64,000 nt of DNA from Sphagnum magellanicum (Eukaryota > Streptophyta > Sphagnopsida > Sphagnales > Sphagnaceae), in NCBI GenBank assembly GCA_021904315.1, contig CM038919.1, forward strand, positions 124,001 to 188,000, written 5' to 3'. This document shows, in pieces, positions 1 to 10,268 of this stretch. Position numbers and translations under genes: made by a program. Position 1 is the first letter of the stretch. Each line of letters starts with the position of its first letter. The notes under the pieces were generated by a model. It saw nothing but the letters and a program-made list of their open reading frames with translations. It ran no database searches and was not told the origin of the DNA.

Positions 1-370
1 GGAGGAGGTTAATGTTTTTTTTTTCCCTAGATATATGAAAAGGTGGAAGGAGGAGGGGGAAAGGGGTACATTTTTTTCTGGAAATGTTTTTTTCATTATG
101 GAATGGCTAGGGAAGGGAAGGGGGTTATTTTTTCTTACAAATTCATTATGGGGGGAGGGGTTGGTTGAAAGTAGCCACTCATGGGTTTAGGAGTGTAGCC
201 ATTCGGATGTCATGAGCACCATCTACTTAATAGGCTATTCCACTTTAAATTTTTCCAAACTTTTTACTATTCAAGGGGGCAAGGTGAATTGTTTGAGGGT
301 ATTTTTTGATTGTTCAGGGGGGAAGGGGTGCGCCTATTTATTTATTTATTTATTTCTTCAGTTGTCCAAA
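1..370 (+). repeat. G/T-rich dispersed repeat, first copy
   Basis: Two blocks recur elsewhere in the window. Bases 1-170 (a 'gttaatg' plus T-run, then 'ggaagg aggaggggg', then 'gaatggctaggga') match 35870-36000 and again 36060-36195. Bases 271-345 ('aaggtgaattgttt ... gttcagggggga ... gcgcctatttattt') match 35783-35860. Block order differs between the two loci. No coding signal is seen. The family is not recognised; it could be the edge of a larger mobile element cut by the window start. Confidence 0.6.
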
Positions 371-1559
371 ATGACCCAAAGCTTCTGGATTTTGGCCTCA
401 TTAACAGCCTACCATTTTCCAAAAAGCCCGGCACTTGCAAAAATGTTTCTTGCCTGCGCAAAGGGTTTAGGGTTTGGTTTTATTTTCTTGAATCTTCAGT
501 AATGTGAGTTTTTTCACCTAAGCTGATTGAAGTGGGATATTTTGATGGGTTAGTAATGCTACCTGAATTTCTTTTGTGCAGGGTGGGTTTAGGGTGCACT
601 TTTGTCATCACTTGCTGAAATAAGGTTGAAGCTCCAGATGGACATGCCAGAGGATGTTATGACGATTATGAATTTCTTCTTTCATCATTTCATTACAGGA
701 AAGGAGTCGTAGTTATGTTTGTCTTTCTGAAGCTTTGTCTGGAGTAGGTAACAAAAGGTTCCTTATATTTTCGTGTCCATGACAAGGTTCTTGGATAGAT
801 TGTCACTGGTAAATTCTCAGGTTTAGGGACCCATCAGCCCCTTGAAAGCTAGGATCTAAGATGCCCACAATCTGGTGTTACAGTGATGTACCGAGATTGT
901 TGGTTTTACTTTTGGCAAATATCGAGAGAGAATTTCAATGAGGCATGAACACAATGTTACAAAATTGAAAAAGATTTTTGGATTAGGAGACATCAACTTT
1001 CTTTAACTTTATTATTTTTCTTAAACTAGGATTACTCCAAAAAACGGACATATACATTTCAACAGGTCTCATTCATGGCTCATTTGCATTTGAGCACACG
1101 GAGACACGAGTTTGGAAAAAAAAATGTGGGAACTTAGCCAATTTTTTGGTGGTTACCTTTCGTAAGGTCTTTAAGATTTGGCTGGGGTTCGTTGTCCCAT
1201 AAACAATTAATCATCTGATACAAACCTTTGGCTATAGAATCGAATATACTCTCACCTCAATTAATTTCGATGAGGAATGTCGCAGTTCATGAACTAAAAC
1301 AGCTCTAGACCCATGCATCAGGATGCTAATAATCAATTGTTAGGTTGATATGGGGTCGTTTGTTATCATTACAGGAGTGCTAATTCATGCCCAGTAGGTT
1401 CAAACATATTAGTAGTACATGAGCAATAGTAGGTCATAGTTTTTAACGATAAAAACATACAAAGCTTTGGAATTACACAACTTTCACAGATTGAATATTG
1501 TCTGATAACATACAGTTTACTCCGAATTGACTAACCCCCAGCATTTTAGGTTGGGTGAC
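371..1559. other. No gene recognised
   Basis: AT-rich sequence with only short chance reading frames. No protein family, RNA gene or tandem repeat was recognised by eye. It separates the G/T-rich repeat from the four-copy module that follows. Confidence 0.5.
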
Positions 1560-2440
1560 CTATATGGAAATGCATCGAAGAGCACCTTTTTGGGTGGACA
1601 ACTCGGGAATGCCAATTGGTTCGTGTAAACCAAGACTGGGATCAATTGATTCATCTTGGTCGCTTCACCCCCAAAAAAACTAGATGAAGAGTTTAGAAGA
1701 ACTTACAGGAATTCATATCTCCTCGTCATAGAAAAACAGTTAGTGCTGTAAAAACTGGGGATTATGCACACTTCTGGATGGAAGGTGGACACCTCAGGAA
1801 TGCCAATTGGCTCATGCGAACCAAGACCGAGATCGATCGATTGTTGTGCAATGCCATATAGCTCGTCACGAGGTGTCCACGCACGCCCTAAACAAAACAT
1901 TAGAAGATCGTCACATCTTCGAGGTGAAGAAAAAATCGTTTCACCCCCGAAAATTAGATGAACAATTTAGAAAAACTTACAAGAATTCATATCTCTTTGT
2001 CACAGAGAAACAATCAATGCTAAAAACAATGGGGATCATGCACACTTCCGGTTCAAAGGTGCACAGCTCAGAAATGCCAATTGGCTTGTGCAGATCAAGA
2101 TTGGGATCGATCGATTGGTCTGCAATGTTATACAGCTCGTCACGAAGTGTCCATTCACGCCCCAAACAAAACGTCAAAAGATTGTCACATCTTCGAGGTG
2201 AAGAAAAAATCGTTTCACCCCCGAAAACTAAATGAACAGTTTAGAAAAACTTGCAAGAATTCATATCTCCCCATCATAAAGAAACAATCAATGTTGTAAA
2301 CAATTGAAGGTGGATAGCTCGAGAATGCCAATTGGCTCGTGCAGACCAAGATTAAGATCGATCGATTGGTTTGCAATGTTGTACAGCTCGTCACGAGGTG
2401 TCCATTCACGCCCCGAACTAAACATCGAAACATCACCACA
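1560..2440 (+). repeat. Four-copy tandem module with a GCCAATTGGC core
   Basis: Four diverged copies follow one another. Each carries 'aatgccaattgg', then 'accaaga...gatcgattg', then a 'tatagctcgtcacgaggtgtcca'-type segment. The core starts near 1607, 1800, 2073 and 2324, so spacing is about 190-275 bases. Copies 2-4 also share 'cttacaagaattcatatctc' and 'aaaaatcgtttcacccccga'. The start and end of a module are inverted ('ggtggacacctc' against 'gaggtgtccac'), so each could fold into a hairpin. Single copies of the same module sit at the right ends of the repeats at 37137-37250 and 52020-52128. No coding function is seen. Confidence 0.75.
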
Positions 2441-2837
2441 CATAAACAAAACAAATATATCTTCATAAGTATTGACAACCTCACTATTCTTATGATTTCA
2501 GTCAACTTGAAATAGAATTGAGAAATGGACTTGACGATGAGTTCATAGAGATTTTAGATCCAATACCATGCAAACGAAGAGGAAATTAGCTAGAAAATAA
2601 AGAAGATTCGAGAACGGTTTGAATAATAACAAAAGTCACACACATGTTCAATGACCTTCACCAGCAGCATCTATGGTAGTGACCAACTACGTTACAACCA
2701 GAAGAAAATGCCATTATCCTCCGATCACCATCTCCAAAGGACATACTAGTACTTCAAGCAAAGTCTAGGAGAATATTCTGAAGAGAACTGGTACTATAAC
2801 CGGCACATCTAGAGAAAACCTTGGCACAGGATCTTAC
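2441..2837. other. Spacer beyond the broken KASI gene
   Basis: This stretch lies where the third and later exons of the KASI gene should be on the minus strand. I searched it for the expected family motifs (GTGMGG, the catalytic TACATSN, the HATST histidine region) and found none. The gene is therefore truncated here and not simply interrupted by a short intron. Confidence 0.5.
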
Positions 2838-3945
2838 CTTGATAAGATTATCTCCACCTGAGCCTGCATTTTCCAGAGCCCTTTTCCCACTGACCAAAGC
2901 ATATCTAAGGGAGTCATCAAGTCGACGTCTTTCCATTGATGTAGCCATCTGTAGAAAATCCACAAATTTGTCCAACAAACTTTGTGGGGAATTTGGAGGC
3001 ATCAAATCTATCAATCAGTGATATGCCACTTGTTCCCTCAAGAAGTTTCTCATAGAACATGTCAACATCATTTCCAAAGATCGATACGAGACCCATGCCA
3101 GTAATGACCACTCGCTTCTTAGGGTCAATTTCCCTCTTAAGGGTGCTTACAATTGCCACTATTGCTCTTGCACCAACAGGTGAACTTACTGTTTGAAAAC
3201 AAGTGCACAATGTAAGATTACTATGTTGTAGAGAGCCATGAATGATGACAAATACAATATCTGTGTATAAGAGATGACAGTACAAATGGATGTGGAAAAC
3301 AAAGCAGAGGCATAGCTGTTATCTTGCAAGATGAGAACAAAGAATGTGAACTGGCAGACAGGCCCAGTTAAAGGACTTTCTACTGGGGTTCTTAAGAATT
3401 CTTCTTCATAAAAAATATGAGTTATGCAGATGGTCGATTATAGATGGGTATTGTTTGTTTTTAGACTGATCAAACAAAACATATAAGGGGTAAGAACAGA
3501 TGGATCTTGAAACACAGATGCTGAGAGCACATGTAAACCCCAAACCCTAAACCCCTAAACCTCGTTTGCCATAGCGTGCACAACGTAGCACACAACAACA
3601 GAAGAAACTCTCTCATTGCAATTACAGAACACCGACAATTTTCAATGCAACTTCTGGTAAAGTTTTCAAGTAGGTAAAGAAGCATCCCAGAGAGGAAGAA
3701 AATATTTTGCTCAGTAATGTACCTGAGGAGAATGCACCAAGAGATGCTACAAGCTTTGAAAGAGAGGCAGATCGCAATGCCGATGACGATATGTTTGAAA
3801 TTGACTCTACGGTTCTTGCTTTCAAGCCTTGAAATGACACCATGGTACACCGTCCGGCAATGACAGTTCCTTGTGTCTTTTCCATGGGTGCTTCCAAAGT
3901 TGTGTACACAATTCCAGTCCTGATGCAGCAGCTGGTTGTCACCAT
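2838..3945 (-). pseudogene. KASI: 3-oxoacyl-ACP synthase I (KASI), 5' exons only
   Basis: KASI is the plastid condensing enzyme that extends acyl-ACP in fatty acid synthesis. Exon 1 (3945-3723) starts at ATG 3945 and encodes a Ser/Thr-rich leader that fits a plastid transit peptide; its donor is CAG|GTACAT. Exon 2 (3188-2838) follows acceptor AACAG and reads 'KREIDPKKRVVITGMGLVS', 'FGNDVD', 'SGISLIDRFDASKFPT' and, after a frame change, 'RRLDDSLRY' and 'GGDNLIK', then donor AAG|GTAAGA. These are the family's N-terminal blocks in the right order. Near 2916-2921 five bases are missing between the 'GYINGK' and 'RRLDD' codons, which shifts the frame onto a TGA. A conserved Arg before 'GFS' has become Cys (a CGT-to-TGT type change). 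All catalytic exons (Cys-His-His) are absent. It is therefore a truncated, frameshifted copy with its intron kept. Family identity is strong; the first Met is a guess. Confidence 0.85.
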
Positions 3946-4456
3946 CTCCGCATCCACTTGCTGCAGCACCTCACTTATAAGAAAAAATCAGCTAAGTAAT
4001 AAGTTTCAACCTATACTGTTGATGACACACCGTTGCTTCAATTCTCCTTTCAGTTTCTCTCAAGACCATCAGTGGGCCAATCCACCACTAATTCACAGAA
4101 CATGTGCTAAAAGTCCTGCCTCTACAACAGAGGGTGGATTAGTGGTCAAGGGGCTCACGAATGTATTTCAATCTAACTGGAGATCCAATTAGACTTTAGA
4201 TCTGATGGTAGTACTTGATACATAATTTCAAGTCCTACTTTCTATTGTATTGGCCATGTGGAGATCCAATTGTTGGATCTCCAACTAGAGACCACTGTGT
4301 AGCCAAATCAACCACAAAATGGTCAATTCAGGATTAAAGGTTTGCTTTATCCTTGTGGTCAAGAGGAATTGGAGTAACAAGAAATAGGACATAATAAGTC
4401 CACAGAAAAGCATTTGACCATTCAAGCGGGATAAGAAAAAAATAGGAGGCACTTAC
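3946..4456. other. Spacer between KASI and Rab6 relics
   Basis: No exon of a known family was recognised. A short 'ggagatccaatt' motif appears twice (4180-4192 and 4260-4273). It may be remnant promoter or intron sequence of either neighbour. Confidence 0.4.
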
Positions 4457-4561
4457 TAGCAACATCAAACACTATGACAGCCACTGATGAATCATGAATG
4501 TAGCTTGGAATAAGACTTTGGAATCGTTCCTACCCTGCTATGTCCTTGCATTCAATTCAAC
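4457..4561 (-). pseudogene. Single exon of a Rab6/RABH small GTPase
   Basis: Read on the minus strand, the sequence gives 'DIAG', a stop, then 'ERFQSLIPSYIHDSS' and 'VAVIVFDVA', ending at a GCTA|GTAAGT donor. Rab6/RABH proteins, which act in Golgi vesicle traffic, have WDTAGQERF (the switch II G3 box) followed by an almost identical stretch. The Gln of the GQE motif, which positions the water for GTP hydrolysis, is replaced by TAG (4532-4530), a CAG-to-TAG transition. No G1 (GxxxxGKS) or NKxD exon was found nearby. The fragment lies in the same orientation as the KASI and SNF2 relics on either side. The exon's left boundary is uncertain because no good acceptor is obvious. Confidence 0.8.
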
Positions 4562-4716
4562 ACCAGTGCATATATGGTTAGAAAATTTGCCAAAAACCTG
4601 GGGAAGATAGCAAGACAAAATTTCGGAGTAGATATCTTGATTAAACTTCATCATCTAATGGATGTCAACATAATCAGTTAATCATGAGGCAATGAGTTCA
4701 GAGACAGGTTAAGAAC

Positions 4717-5795
4717 CTCAAGATCAACAGCCTCTACTGTTGCCATTATTGCCTCCCTCTGTGCTCCATGATAAATGCCCACACGAAAGGAGCCCCAGGT
4801 CTGAACCTCCTGCTCCCAAGTTCTAAGCACAGAAGTTGGGCAAACAATTAAGAAAACTTTTGACGATGATCCAATATAATTCTCAACACTGCTGCCCCTT
4901 GTTTTGCTCACCATGCTTGAGCCTGAAATAACATGACCACTCCTCGCCAAGCAGTCCAAGTCTCCATCCATTTGCAACAGCGTTGCAAGGAGTGTAATGC
5001 TCTGTATTGTCTTTCCCAGAACCCTGTCAAATATTCAGAACTTGTGAGCACCTCAAATGAGAGATAAATGAGGACTGAAAGTCTCCTATACTAAAACTAA
5101 CAGAATTCACATGTATAGCACTTCCTCCTATGAGGCTTTTGTCAATTGTGCCATTGAGGGATGTGAATTGCTTGAAAATCAACTGGATCGTGTATTGCAA
5201 TAGCTGAACCTTTCCTCCTCAACAACTGGACTAGGACATAATAGAATGTGAGGACGACAACATACATGTCATCTCCAAGGATGCCACCACGATTTTCTCT
5301 GTAAAGCTTGTACAGGAATCTCACACCCTTTCTTTGATGCTCTAACAGTCTGCTGTGGATAGATGCCGAAACCTACACCACTTCGTTTCCACCATCGGCC
5401 GCCCTATCTGGTGGAGGCCATAGCACGAGGGGCTCATACAAACCCTTGTTCTCTGCCCGTATAAAAAGCCCCGCTTCACTGTTGCGCTTCACATCCTCCT
5501 CTCCCCCTCCTATTTCTTCATCCTCTTCCTTTTCATCATCCGAGCCCTGCTGCATCCCGCGTCTCTCAGGACGCTGCTCTCCAATTTGTCGCGCTTCGAC
5601 AGCACCATTTTTCCTTTGCAGGACCTCCGAAATCCTTGAAGGAAGCTGACGTCTCTTCCGCTTCACATCTTCCGCATCAAAACCTAACCCTAATCCATTT
5701 CCCCTTGTCTTCTTCGCTCTGGAGGGTTGCTGCTGAAGGCAATAATCCAAAGCAGGCGAGGGGACATTTCCCGTGGAGAAGGATCTAGGCTCCAA
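4717..5795 (-). pseudogene. SNF2-family ATPase (SWI2/CHR9, ERCC6-like), first exons only
   Basis: SNF2 ATPases of this group act in chromatin remodelling and DNA repair. Exon 1 (to 5266) has a charged, acidic N-terminal region, then 'EPLVLWPPP', 'SASIHSRLLEHQRKGVRFLY' and 'NRGGILGDDM', the Q motif and start of motif I. Exon 2 (5023-4717) continues 'LGKTIQSITLLATLLQ' and, after a low-complexity insert, 'VFLIVCPTSVLRTWEQEV' and 'WGSFRVGIYHGAQRE' (motif Ia region), with a GAG|GTTCTT donor. Three defects are visible: a TAG at 5375-5373 where the family has Gln (CAG), Val replacing Gly in the GLGKT Walker A loop if splicing is AT|G, and no trace of the DEAH and helicase-C exons downstream. The reading frame upstream of 5795 has no ATG before a stop, so the true start is not visible. 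Strong family match, dead copy. Confidence 0.85.
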
Positions 5796-6460
5796 AGCTA
5801 CCCTTGCACTGCAAACTTTTTGTTACGAGAGAACCGTTGTCGGAGGACAAGTTCTTCTCCGTTGTGATCAACAAGCGGCGTCGTCTCGGGCGCGGTCCTG
5901 CCGCCGCCGCCGCCGCTTGTCCTCGTCGTCCTCATCCTCCGCAGCGTTGCCGTTGGTAGTGTCCATGAGCAAGTGCGAAAACAATGGGAGGCCGCAAAAC
6001 GAAAGAATTTGGGACACCAACAAAAGGAAGGCACCCGGCGGTTCTCTTCTTTCCCAACTATTCTGAACAACTGGATCAAACCAGTTGCAGGTTCTAACCA
6101 GAGTTGCACCCACCCACGGGGGTGATGCCACGACACCAAAAAAACCAGTTATGAAAATATTTTCAAATCAGAGACCCTCCTCGGCCTTGGTCGGACAAAA
6201 AACTATTTTTGGAATAAGAGAACCGCCGGTTCCTATTTCAACCTTTTGGAATCAGAGAACCGTCGATCCGGGGCTTTGGCAGGGCAAAAAAGAAAAACCC
6301 GGAATCAAAGAACCACGGGTCCCTGTTATTTCCAAACCCACGAAGAGTTGGCGGGGGTTAGGTCTATTACAGTGCTGTCCTGCCGAGTATAGGGAGATGA
6401 AAATGATAACCTCCGGTTCTCAAGCACACACGACCATGGTCATTCAAAAACAAGTCAAAT
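5796..6460. other. GC-richer leader and 'gagaacc' minirepeats
   Basis: The first 300 bases are GC-rich with a CCG/GCC run and could be the 5' leader of the SNF2 relic. From about 6150 to 6330 a loose motif 'aatcagagaacc-cgg-tcc' recurs four times at roughly 50-60 base spacing, and weaker copies continue to about 6800 ('ccggaaccagaga'). No gene is recognised. Confidence 0.4.
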
Positions 6461-8279
6461 AACCTTTTATACAACTGCCCATCCTTTGACTACTATTTTG
6501 TGAAAACTGCCCGTTCTTTGAAAAACCCAGAACCAAGTGTAACAACCAGATGATGTTCTTGGATTCTTCTGGAATTATTATTATTATTACTTTCCAAAAA
6601 ACCGGAACCAGAGATTATTAAAAAAATCAAATAACCACCCCAACACTGGATTTCTTGTGATATAGGGGGCCACTTATCTGATTTTCCTAATAACCTCCGG
6701 TTCTGGTCCCTTTTTTATTTCTTTTTCTTCTTTTTTTCCCAAAATTTAGAAATCAAAGAACATCTGGTTTTGGGGGTTTTTTTAATTTTCTTTTGTGAAA
6801 AAAACATCAAAATTAAAGAACTTTCGCATGTGGATTTGAAAAACCCTCATAATAAAGCCATGGTGAATTTTTGGTGAAATACCTGGAAGAGAATCAAGAG
6901 TTTGTAAAACGGGTATTTGACCGGTTCTTATGATTTTTTTGGAAGGCTGCAATTATATCTGGAAAAAACTGGTTCTTCCATTATTCTGAAACCCATGGTT
7001 ACATATCAGAACCAACAATCAATCTTCTATCAATTAATATAATTTGTCACATTTAAAAATCAATTTTCTAACTATTTTGAACTTAAACATGGTAGATTTT
7101 TGAAATTAAGAAGGATAAAAAGATTTGAAGGAATTGTGATTCTTTTAGTTTTAAGTTTTTTTTTCAATGTATGCCTAAGGCTTTCTCTTTTGGAAAATTT
7201 TGATTGATGGTACTTGTTAAAAAAATGTACCAATGCTTGAATCAAAAGAATAGAAGTGAAAGTTTTACTTGCACCAACACCTTAGTAATGAACAAAGTGA
7301 AATGGTTTATTTGGATTTTTTTTCTCATAAACATATCATAAAATATAAGTCTACTTTCATTATTGGAAACAATCGAATGAAACTATTGGGTAAGAAAATT
7401 TTGATCTTGGGCATCAAGCATCAACATTATTCGAATTGAGAATTGTTGTAGACCCACAAGGTACAACAATGTACTCAATGGTAATATTATATAATTCAAA
7501 CCTAGTTCGATTAGTGATTTATGGTGGTGGAGACCCAACATTCCCATGAAGAAATTTAGACATGTTTGTGTCATTTGTTTTTGTCAATTCTTGAACTTGT
7601 GACAAATTCTATGTTTGTCTAGTTCATTTTACATGCATCGATATTATAAAAATAAAATAAAATTCACTAAACTATATTTTTTCATGCACATTATATGCTC
7701 TATGCCATGCGAAGTTGTCACCTTTGAAGGTATTTTCATTATTAGTCAAAAAAACAATGAATATTTATAATAATTATTTTCAACTTTGCTATAAAAGATT
7801 TTTGGGCCATGATGTTGTTTATAATGGATATAATTTGATAATACGAAATTTGCATGTATTGACAATTGTTATGTCATGATTTGTAACAAATTCAATACAA
7901 AAATGTTAGACAAAGAATTATACTTTTTGATGTGATTGTCAATGATCGATGAACACACAATAAATTCATGTAGAGTCTAAAAATAATGCTTTCAGTGCTT
8001 TGACATTATTTAATATAAATGTGTGTTCTTGCAATGAACATGTGTTGATGAATTTGAATGTTCTAATTGCACAGTATAATGAAATATTAAACAACATTAC
8101 ATATGCAACTAATTTTACTAACATTTGTTTATCATCCCCATGATATCCTTCAGATACTTGTCAGATACCCTTAAGGTATCATGGGAAAAAGAAAAAAAAA
8201 AAAAATTTTGAAAAAGGTGGGCCTATTCGAAAGGCTGAATGCTAGAGTGGACTTCTTGTTTTCTAAAAATGCCCCGGCA
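6461..8279. other. AT-rich, no gene recognised
   Basis: AT-rich sequence with poly-T and poly-A runs and only short chance reading frames. No family, RNA gene or clear tandem array is seen apart from the fading 'gagaacc' motifs before 6800. Confidence 0.5.
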
Positions 8280-8900
8280 TTTGATAATGTGCTTTCTACC
8301 TAGAGTTAGGTAGGTAGTTAGTTGACTTGGGTAAGTAGGTAAGCGCTAGTGGGTCGTTAGTAGGTATGTAGAAAAAAAACAGCAACTAAACTAAATAGGT
8401 TTCACCTTGGTAAACTATACTGTAGAAAATAAGTCATGTAAGTAAGTAGGTAGGCAGGAAAGTGGGTGGCCCCTAAGCACGTAAGTAGATGCATGTAGAT
8501 GGGTTGTACATAGGGTAAGGGCCAGGGGGTTGATAGTAGGTAGGTAATATATAGTAAAGATCGCAACTCAGGTAAACAAGTTTTGCCTTGGTAAAGGATC
8601 TTGTAGTGGAAAATAAGTCTTATTCTTGCCTCTTATGAAATAATATGAAAAAATCTTTTGATTTTGGGTTTTTTAATTTAAAAAAATGTAGATTTTGATT
8701 CTAGTTCCAATTCTTGGGTTGTACATAGGAAAGGGCTGGTGGGTTGATAGTCGGTAGGTAGGTAGGTAGGGAACATAGCAACCCAGGTAAACAACTTTTG
8801 CCTTGGTAAAGGATCCTGTAGCAAAAAATGAGTCCTGTAGGTAAGTAAGTAACCATCCACTCCTCAATGGAAGGTACACTAGTGACTGTTCATTCACCCA
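8280..8900 (+). repeat. GTAG-rich repeat, three diverged copies
   Basis: Three copies of a unit of about 190-240 bases each combine a 'gtaggtaggta' run with 'caggtaaacaa-ttttgcc' and 'ttggtaaaggatc-tgtag', then 'aaaataagtc'. Clear copies lie at 8540-8620 and 8750-8860, and a weaker one at 8370-8450. The TAGG-type run resembles the one at 60310-60560 inside the CACTA element, but the flanks differ. Origin not recognised. Confidence 0.6.
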
Positions 8901-9126
8901 TCCACCTACCATCCACTCCTCAATGGAAATTTTGTGTCCTTTTGTTTTTCTAGAGTATAACCACTCGCTTGCTGTAAAGCATGATCTATTAGAGTCATCC
9001 CTAAAGTAACCCTGTCTTTGGGCCTCCTTTCACCTCCTATCCCCTCTTTCAATCGTATTTGCAAAGTGAAGACATTTTAATGAATCTCAGAATGAAATGC
9101 TGAAACTCAGCATCTAATGCACAAGG

Positions 9127-10268
9127 TTGGGTACTAATTGTAGTAGTTGTACAGGTAGGAGGAGTGAAAATATATGTAGCAGCAGTGGAGGCGCTCAGGA
9201 AAAAGGAAAGACAGGATGAAACTCAATAATTGATGGTTTTCTAAGTTTCAACCTCCCTTGAATGCTAATGTAATGTCTTGCGGGTTTTTCTTGAATCTCA
9301 CCCTCTGTACGACGAAACTGAGGGTTCAGGTGCTGTGTTTGTCTTACTTTGCGGATAACTCTATTGCATGGATTATATTATGAGGTTTGCTTATTAATGT
9401 ACAGTACCCCATAGTTCATCACAAAATAAAATTCTTTATGTGGTTGAAGAAAGGTCCACTTTTGTTTTGCATCGCCCAAAATTAAAAAACAAAAATAAAC
9501 TCTTCTGATGGCGATTTCAAATCAAGAGGTATTGTGATTTTATTTGATTTATAATGGGCAGTTATTAATCTATTTCTCTTTTCTCTGGGTCGTGTCAAAG
9601 TTTGGTGAACATCACACATCAAAGGAAGGAGTGCTGTTGAACACCAACAAGGATCACACTATGGCCATCATGATCCTTTAAGGGTCTCTTTCCAATAGGC
9701 CAATGTGATCACAGTTACACACAGAATGATATAGTCATGATGGAGCAATCCGAAAGAGAGTCACGGAAATGGAGCCCTGTTTCTCACTGCATGGACAAGC
9801 ACCTCACCGGAGAGTTCCAACGTGGTCTGGAAATCCCTAGGTAATTATTGTTGAGAAAGTTAGGAATTTTTCACCAGGAGGCACGTAGGTTGACTTTGTG
9901 GAGGGATGAGTGCACACCTTCTTTCCTTACTAGAAACCAGTTTGAACCCTGTGCCTAATGCACAAGTGCGTGTGCGTATTTGAGGGTACGTATTACAAAC
10001 GGTGAAATAATAAAGTTATCCATAAAGTCAGATGATTAGGGCCAAGAATGGCCAGTTTCGACACACTAGGGCATCAAACATAAAACTATAGTTAAGAATG
10101 AAAATTTTACATAACCAAAGAATTGGGACCCAAACTAGTTTTTCCACCAATTTTGATGATAAACTAAGTTTCATCCTGTCTTTCCTTTTTCCTGAGCGCC
10201 TCTCCATTACCGCTAAATATATTTCATCGCTCCTACATGTACAACTACTATAATTATCAGGTCTACCT
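9127..10268. repeat. Inverted repeat of about 100 bases around 0.95 kb
   Basis: The left arm (about 9127-9224) and the reverse complement of the right arm (about 10164-10268) share 'tagtagttgtaca', 'gtaggag' and a long block 'gcgctcaggaaaaaggaaag' followed by 'acaggatgaaact'. The inner block is almost identical and the outer part is more diverged. The layout is that of a small fold-back or terminal-inverted-repeat transposon without a transposase. I could not define a target duplication, and similarity that is best at the inner end is unusual for such an element. The 0.95 kb between the arms holds no gene that I recognise. Confidence 0.6.

Noticed and set aside
1807-2299. Overlapping frames in the four-copy module
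   Set aside because: The same frames recur only because the DNA unit repeats, and there is no protein-level constraint.
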